Positions 58,601-64,000 of a DNA stretch of 64,000 bases are shown here, piece by piece. Under the pieces are notes generated by a model, which saw nothing but the letters and a program-made list of their open reading frames with translations, had not been told where the DNA came from and ran no database searches. Position numbers and translations under genes: made by a program. This stretch comes from CAVXHV01 sp963761445. GTDB lineage: Bacteria; Planctomycetota; Planctomycetia; Isosphaerales; Isosphaeraceae. How positions within the stretch are numbered: the first letter of the stretch is position 1; every line of letters begins with the position of its first letter. The stretch covers positions 620,001 to 684,000 of the forward strand of contig CAVXHV010000018.1 in NCBI GenBank assembly GCA_963761445.1, given 5' to 3'.

Positions 58601-61600
58601 CAATGTATCATCACGCGTATTTGACCAGAGCAATCGGCTCGTGGCGTCCGTTGATCCCATGGGTAACCGCTCCTCGCTGGGATATGACTCGGCCAGCAGG
58701 CGTGTGAGCTCGACCAATCCACTGGGCTTCGTGCGCACCAACGTCTTCGACGGAGCGAACCGACTAGTGGCCACCGTCGATCCGCTCGGGAACACCAGCA
58801 GCTTGGGATACGACGCGGCCAGCCGTTTGGTGAGCACAACAGATCCACTAGGGAACACCTCGACGCGAGTGTTTGACAATGCGTCTCGCATGATCGCGAC
58901 CGTCGATTCCCTCGGCAACCGAACGACCACGGGCTTTGACGCGGCGAGCAGGCCCGTCACCAGCACCAACGCTCTCGGGTTTGTGTCCACGATGGTGTTT
59001 GACGCAGCAAACAGGGCGGTGGCTTCGATCGACGCGCTCGGCAATACGAGCACGACCGTATTTGACTCGGCGAGCCGTGTCGTCGGATCCATAGATCCAC
59101 TAAATAACAGATCAACAACAGTATATGATATCTCCAACCGCCAGTTAGCGAGCATCGATCCGCTGGGAAACACATTCTCGACGGTATACGATGCTGCAAG
59201 TCGCCGCATAGCCCAGATTGATGCCCTCGGCAATATAAATACAACAGTCTATGATAATGCCAGCCGTGTGGCCGCGACTGTGGACGCGGTCGGGAACCGC
59301 ACGAGCTTCGGATTTGATTCGGCTAGCAGACCCGTGAGCACCACGAATGCTCTGGGCTTTGTTTCATCGACGGTGTTCGACGCGGCGAGCAGACCGGTCG
59401 CCTCGATCGACCCGCTAGGCGACACCGCGACGACAATCTACGACGCAGCTAGCAGGGCTGTGGCCACGATTAACCCGCTCGGCAATGCAGTCACCAAAGT
59501 ATTTGACGCGGGGAGTAGGTTGATCGCCACCGTCGACCCACTCGGAAACCGGACCTCCATTTCGTACGATGCGGATAGTCGCCAAGTGTCGGTGACGGAC
59601 GCGTTGGGCAACGTCGCCACGACGATCTACGATTCGGATGGCAGAACTCTAGCCAGCGTCAACGCGAATGGATTTGCCACCACGCAGGTGTACGATGCTG
59701 TTGGCCAGCGCCTGGCGATCATCGATGCAAACGGGAACCGCACGAGCTTCACGTGGGACGCTGACGGGAGGCAGAGTGGAACCACCGACGCTGTCGGCAA
59801 CGTGATGACCTGCCAATACGACGCCGCGAGCAGGCGGGTGCTCCGAATCGATGGCCGCGGGCAGCTAACGAGCTACGTCTATGACGCAGCGAGCCGGCTT
59901 ACGTGTCAGCAGTACCAGGACGGCACACGGGCGACGTTTACATACGACGCCAACAGCCGCCGAACCATTCTTAGCGACTGGACGGGGCTCTACACCTCGA
60001 CGTACGATCCTGATGGGCGGCTCGGTTCGGTGATCAACCCGGCCGGGATTATAATCACATATAATTACGATGCGGTGGGGCAGCGGGCGACGATGGCGCA
60101 GCCGACCGGGACCTTTACCTACGTGTACGACCCCGCGGGCCGTATCAGCAACCTCACGAATCCCGAAGGTCAGGTAACCAGTTGGTCGTACGACGCGGCG
60201 AGCCGGGTGACGCAACAGCTTCTGGCCAACGGCGTCACGGTATCAAACATTTATGACAACGCCGACCGACAGTTGTTGCTCGCCAATCTCGGTTCAGGCG
60301 GCGCGACGCTTTCGAGCTTCGCTTACACCTACAATCCGGTGGGCAATCGAACGAAGGTCGTGGAGGTCGACGGTTCCGTCGTGACATGGTCGTATGACCC
60401 GACCTACCAACTGACAAACGAGCAACGAAGCGGGACGAACAGTTATAACATCACGTATGTCTACGATGGCGTAGGCAATCGAACGCTGATGGTTAACAAC
60501 GGAGCGCCGACGACCTACGCCTACGACGCTGCGAATGAGCTTGCCACGAGTCAGAGCAGTGGGGGCGTGACAACGTACACGTTCGACGGCGACGGAAATT
60601 TGCTCGGAACTGCGGCCCCTCGGGCGCAGATTGACCACGAACACTTGGGACGGTGAAAACCGCCTGACGAACGTCGCGCTGCCAGATGGGGTCCTGAACA
60701 CGATGACCTACAATGGCGACGGACAGCGAGTTCAGAAACAGGATTCGACGGGAACGACGAACCACGTCTGGGACGGACAAAACATCCTCCTCGAGACGAA
60801 TGCCAGCAACATCATCCAGGCCGTCTACACGCTAGACCAGCTGTTCTACGGCGACTTGATCTCCCAGTCGCGAGGTGGCATCGACTCGTTCTATCTGTTC
60901 GACTCGACCGATTCGACTCGACAACTTTCCGGAGTCGCCGGGACAGCCACGTCGGTGTATCTCTACGATTCGTGGGGAAGCGCTCTACAAGAGCTGGGGG
61001 ATTCGTCCACTTTTCTGTATCATGGCCGCCAGGGTTATTACTTCGACCCTGATTACGGAGTCTATTATATCCGGGCGCGGTATTATAGCCCCAGTACTGG
61101 CCGGTTCCTTAGTCGCGATCCCTTGCGTTATCCTACCGACAGCGTCGGGCCCTATGTGTACTGCAGCAACAGCCCGACGATGCAGTCAGATCCGTCGGGA
61201 TTGTTGTGCAACCCGGCTGCACTCCCACCGGATCCTCCGTCGTCCTGTTGCAATCAGTTCCTCGCTGCTTTCACGCTGACTACCACTTGCACTACAGTTG
61301 CCGGTCACCTGCGCACGATGGGCTGCCCGCCACTCAAAATGTCGTGCGTGCCATGTGCGGTTTCGTGCAAGGCATATGGCGTAACGATTGGATCGAACGT
61401 GTTCGTCTGCTCGAACTGGGCCACGGCTGCGGGCTTGCGAGCGAGCCACTCGATCTATCGTACTCTCGTGCACGAACTCAATCACACAAGGGCGAACTGC
61501 CTCGGCAGCGCCAGCCTGCTTTGGTCGTCAGATCCGCTGCCTTCGCCGACCTCGTGTTTTGGAATCTTAATCGATGAGGTTCTGACTCACGTTTGCGCGG

Positions 61601-61854
61601 GGGAGTGTTCTGGCCTCGATATTTACCGGTGCGTCGGCGTTATTTTGAGATCCAGAGAAGACAGCGGGGAGTGCAACGTCAACAACAATCTTGCCAGCGG
61701 GCAGTTCCATCAACTCGTACGCGCCGCAGCGGCTCTATACAAAAGTCCAGGCAAGTTCTGCGTCCCAGCGTACGACCCGGCGGCGGATAAGGCGTTTAGC
61801 TCTAACTACACTCTCTGTTGTTTGAAGAAATCCGGCATTCCATTGGTCCCATAG
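55653..61854 (+). CDS. Rhs/YD-repeat polymorphic toxin-like protein with C-terminal HELNH domain; in-frame TGA and one frameshift
   Basis: About 2067 codons. The frame opens at TTG 55653; the true start is uncertain and may lie upstream across an indel. Residues ~1-250 are extremely Gly-rich. A fold opening (NPSVSMQISPPAGDLFYIRP) leads to some 45 YD/Rhs repeats (YDANSRLIAVTNPLGATWSM, FDQSNRLVASVDPMGNRSSL) that normally build a beta-cocoon shell. An in-frame TGA at 57561-57563 interrupts YNSM / QLVSVENPLG, where Trp is typical. A slip near 60640 precedes the Rhs core end (GVYYIRARYYSPSTGRFLSR, DPLRYPTD). The last ~225 residues are a separate Cys-rich domain with TLVHELNHTRANCLG, an HExxH zinc-metallopeptidase motif. 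Known theme: Rhs tips carry interchangeable toxins. Confidence 0.82.
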
Positions 61855-62112
61855 TTGCGTTCGCTGCATGAGGCAGCAGTCGCTCGCTCTTGCCCCGCTT
61901 CGGACAGACCCGCGAGCCGCCGAGGAACTCCCCATGCGTCACCTTTCGACAGGGCGCTGCGAAAACTGCATTTTAATTGTTAGTACGGGCGCTGGTCACG
62001 GGAGCAGGATCCGAATACAATTCACCTGCGTCCGCGGAGCCAGGTTTGGAGTCGCTATGAGCTCGCAATCGGCTGTAGATCAGTGCAGGCCCCTAAAGCG
62101 CCATTGGACGAA

Positions 62113-62442
62113 ATGGTGTATCCTTTGCGCCCCGCAGCGCTCGCGGTCCTGTTGCTCGCGCTCGGCGGACGACGTCTCGGCATGACCTACGTCGCGAAGC
62201 AAGCCGCTCGGCTGAGCTTCGCCCTTGCGAGTGGTGACGATTCGTTCGAACGCACGGACGAGACGATGGTATATAACAAAGCACTTGACCAGTTTGAGTT
62301 CAGCCGTTACCACACAGGGCCAATGCCCAACTGGGACCTGAACAGTGAAAACACGATAATGGGAAGATATTGCGTTGCGTCGGTGTACGTGAGCGTTTCG
62401 GACAAGATCTCTGTACGCTTTGAATGGAGTCCTTCGTATTGA
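62113..62442 (+). CDS. Small membrane-anchored hypothetical protein, candidate immunity partner
   Basis: 109 residues from ATG 62113; the frame is open from a GTG at 62083. It opens MVYPLRPAALAVLLLALGG, a hydrophobic anchor or signal peptide, followed by a polar domain (GDDSFERTDETMVYNKALDQ, FEFSRYHTGPMPNWDLN, SVSDKISVRFEWSPSY). It is the first plausible gene after the Rhs toxin on the same strand, the place where polymorphic-toxin immunity genes sit. That is the only support for an immunity role. No family recognised. Confidence 0.4.
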   Translation: MVYPLRPAALAVLLLALGGRRLGMTYVAKQAARLSFALASGDDSFERTDETMVYNKALDQFEFSRYHTGPMPNWDLNSENTIMGRYCVASVYVSVSDKISVRFEWSPSY

Positions 62443-62667
62443 CCGCGTCTGCGTCGGATCGAACGTGGATCCAACGGTGCGACGATGAGTCGGCCATCCC
62501 CACTTGCGGCCGGGTTTTGCCCATCTGTCGTCGTCCGACCGACTTCGTGGAACCTGCGGGTTGCTGTGATTCGGACAAGGCAGCGGGCCGCGCAGCGTTT
62601 TGTCTTCCGGAGGGCGACGTCCATTGCGTAACGCACACATTTCACGCAATTCTCGTGGGTTCAACAC

Positions 62668-62950
62668 GTGATCCGCTTGCGCACGAGAATTCGATCCCTT
62701 ACATTGGTAATCGCACTCCTCGCCGTGCCGCTCGCGGCGCAGCTCTTGGCCGTACGACTTCGCTTATCTTGGATTCGGAGCGGCGGCGGGGCTTGGCTGC
62801 GGTTTTGGGACGCTTTCCATGTCATTCGCGGTGACCAAGGCCGTCGCACGATCGACGCGAGGAGGATCTCGGGAGACGCGGACCGGCAGACCTTCGCTGG
62901 AGACTTCCTCGCTCTGGTCAGAGCTGCTACCCGTGGACGGTCTGCCGAAC
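62668..62950 (+). CDS. Possible short membrane-anchored protein
   Basis: From ATG 62668 the frame reads MIRLRTRIRSLTLVIALLAV PLAAQLLAVR, a signal-anchor of the common planctomycete type, then WLRFWDAFHVIRGDQGRRTI before the composition becomes that of an out-of-frame reading (long Arg-rich stretch). The 3' end cannot be placed. Confidence 0.35.
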
Positions 62951-62959
62951 GCCGCCGCG

Positions 62960-63296
62960 ATGAACAGCGGTCGAAGTCGCGTCGAGCCGCCGACGCGAAC
63001 AGCCGCAGGCCTGCTGATCGTTCTTGCGTGGACGTGCGCATGCGACGGCAGGCCCGATCCTGGATATCATCTCGAATCGGCTACTGCAGGAGCGGCTCGG
63101 TGCCGACACCGAGGTCTGCATGGGCTTCTTCGTCCGCATGCTCGCCATCGGGCTCATTGCATGTGCGTCGTGTCTCCTCGGGGGACTATACTGCTTGGCC
63201 CGGAGGTTCTTGGAGCGGGCAGAGTCAGTCGCTCTCAGTGCTGGTTTGCTCGGGTTGCACGTCGTCGCATTCCTACTAACGACCGCGATCCTCTAG
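62960..63296 (+). CDS. Small integral membrane protein, one frameshift
   Basis: ATG 62960 starts MNSGRSRVEPPTRTAAGLLI VLAWTCA, a first helix. After a slip near 63055 the frame continues GPILDIISNRLLQERLGADT and two further helices, ~45-65 (FFVRMLAIGLIACASCLLGG) and ~80-98 (SVALSAGLLGLHVVAFLLTT), to the TAG stop at 63294. The pattern of three or four membrane segments with short loops is plausible for a small membrane protein. No family recognised. Confidence 0.45.
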
Positions 63297-63402
63297 CTCG
63301 GAAAGTCGAGCGAGGGTCGCGGGAGCTGGTAGGATGACGGTCCGACACCGCCGCTAACTGCTTAATGAGCCGCTACGGCGTCGCTCGTTGGAGGAATCAA
63401 CC

Positions 63403-63900
63403 ATGTCTGCAGCGAACGGGCCACTGGGCCTCAAGATCGCGGTCGCCACGTTCATCACACTTACGGTTGCCCTGACGATGGCGTCGGTTTTCTTTTACTC
63501 CAGCGCTTCGGACGCGCAAGCAAGGCTCGATCCCTTGCGAGCGGGATACGCAAAGGCGAAACATGTGGCGGACGTAGCAGTGAGGCAGTGCGACTTACTG
63601 AGGAGCCGGCTCGGCGTCAAGTCCGACGAGTACGACGCCATCGACGAAGAGATTTCCGCCAAGACTAGGAACGTGGACGAGCGGCTCAACAAGGCGCTGA
63701 GCGCTGTCGACACCGCAGTCAAGAACGCACAGCGAAGCGGAGCGCGGGGTACGGAGGTGGAAGACGCCAAACGCAAATTGCAGAAGGCGATCGCGTTATA
63801 TCGAAGTGAACCGAACAAGGACTGTACGTCCGCACTCGAGCGGCTGACCGAGTTGATGGAAGACCTCGCCTTGGTGACGACTCAGCTCTCGCGCGACTAG
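63403..63900 (+). CDS. Membrane-anchored coiled-coil protein of a planctomycete family
   Basis: Intact 165-residue gene. ATG 63403 follows GGAGGA at eight-base spacing, which decides against the in-frame ATG 63388. It opens MSAANGPLGLKIAVATFITL, with one membrane helix at ~10-33 (KIAVATFITLTVALTMASVF). A long helical part follows (RLDPLRAGYAKAKHVADVAV, VDERLNKALSAVDTAVKNAQ, LERLTELMEDLALVTTQL), very likely a coiled coil facing the periplasm. The opening is one I know from other planctomycetes, where it recurs without known function. Confidence 0.7.
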   Translation: MSAANGPLGLKIAVATFITLTVALTMASVFFYSSASDAQARLDPLRAGYAKAKHVADVAVRQCDLLRSRLGVKSDEYDAIDEEISAKTRNVDERLNKALSAVDTAVKNAQRSGARGTEVEDAKRKLQKAIALYRSEPNKDCTSALERLTELMEDLALVTTQLSRD

Positions 63901-64000
63901 CTCGGGGTGCGAAAGCGCATCCAGGGGGCAGGGCGCCGCGTTGATGGGTATGCGGTCCAATCTGATCGTTCAGGTGACGCACTCGAATACGGTACCCGCA
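63901..64000. other. Window end, nothing recognised
   Basis: The last 100 bases follow the coiled-coil gene and show no start site, hairpin or coding signal I can support. Confidence 0.4.

Noticed and set aside
58493..59233. A 246-residue minus-strand frame inside the Rhs gene
   Set aside because: It is the periodic reverse reading of Rhs repeats, with no ribosome-binding site.
55653..60650. Non-coding tandem repeat array
   Set aside because: The periodicity is that of YD/Rhs peptide repeats with codon-level variation, in a single frame.
1..64000. tRNA, rRNA or a replication origin
   Set aside because: I found no cloverleaf-like CCA-ended segment, no rRNA-like sequence and no DnaA-box cluster by eye; a covariance-model search would be needed to exclude small RNAs.

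Overview
The window looks like chromosomal DNA of a planctomycete, most likely an Isosphaeraceae-type member of the Planctomycetota. This is inferred from gene content: GC-rich codon use, repeated pairing of ECF sigma factors with serine/threonine kinases, a kinase with a WD40 propeller, a kinase fused to a formylglycine-generating-enzyme (FGE) domain, Uma2-family proteins, secreted proteins opening with a LEPR-XLL-like 'LExRQLLS' motif, a PEP-CTERM protein, RAYT transposases and leucine-rich repeat proteins. I see no rRNA, tRNA or CRISPR array.

Layout. 1-1651: on the minus strand, a frameshifted ECF sigma gene followed by a zinc-ribbon Ser/Thr kinase that runs off the left edge. 1.9-16 kb: an accessory zone with an intact RAYT-type transposase and two RAYT remnants, a VapBC-like pair, LRR genes and LRR fragments, an AAA ATPase/TOPRIM pair (candidate defence module), a Panacea antitoxin with a broken MazF/PemK-like toxin, an integrase remnant, a TolB-like propeller gene and several dispersed 100-150 bp repeats. 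16-20.4 kb: nitroreductase, TPR lipoprotein, Uma2 protein, fumarylacetoacetate hydrolase-family enzyme and a toxin-antitoxin remnant. 20.4-26.5 kb: a tandem array of Wza-like polysaccharide-export (Poly_export/SLBB) genes. At least two, probably three, copies carry an N-terminal ECF sigma factor and a transmembrane helix, and a cytosine-depleted low-complexity tract of about 1.6 kb lies in the middle. 26.7-29.8 kb: enolase, an aminoglycoside-phosphotransferase-like kinase and a Uma2 protein. 30-39 kb: a very large carboxypeptidase-regulatory-like repeat protein, a two-component system, a LEPR-XLL-like protein and a large secreted protein of unknown role. 39.2-46.4 kb: two sigma/kinase modules facing each other. 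47-53 kb: a 1148-residue beta-helix surface protein, a PEP-CTERM protein and a second membrane-anchored sigma factor. 54-64 kb: small hypothetical genes and a roughly 2070-codon Rhs/YD-repeat gene ending in a cysteine-rich domain with an HELNH zinc-protease motif.

How the genes fit together. The dominant theme is envelope-coupled regulation: cytoplasmic sigma factors or kinases joined through one membrane helix to periplasmic sensor-like domains (SLBB, FGE, WD40 or unknown). The accessory theme is mobile and selfish DNA: RAYTs with their palindromes, toxin-antitoxin pairs, a candidate defence pair and an Rhs toxin.

Caution. More than half of the recognisable genes, including enolase, contain single-base frame breaks with the homology continuing in another frame. 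This points to indel errors in the assembly more than to mass gene decay. Coordinates below span the reconstructed gene across the breaks, and the breaks are stated entry by entry.
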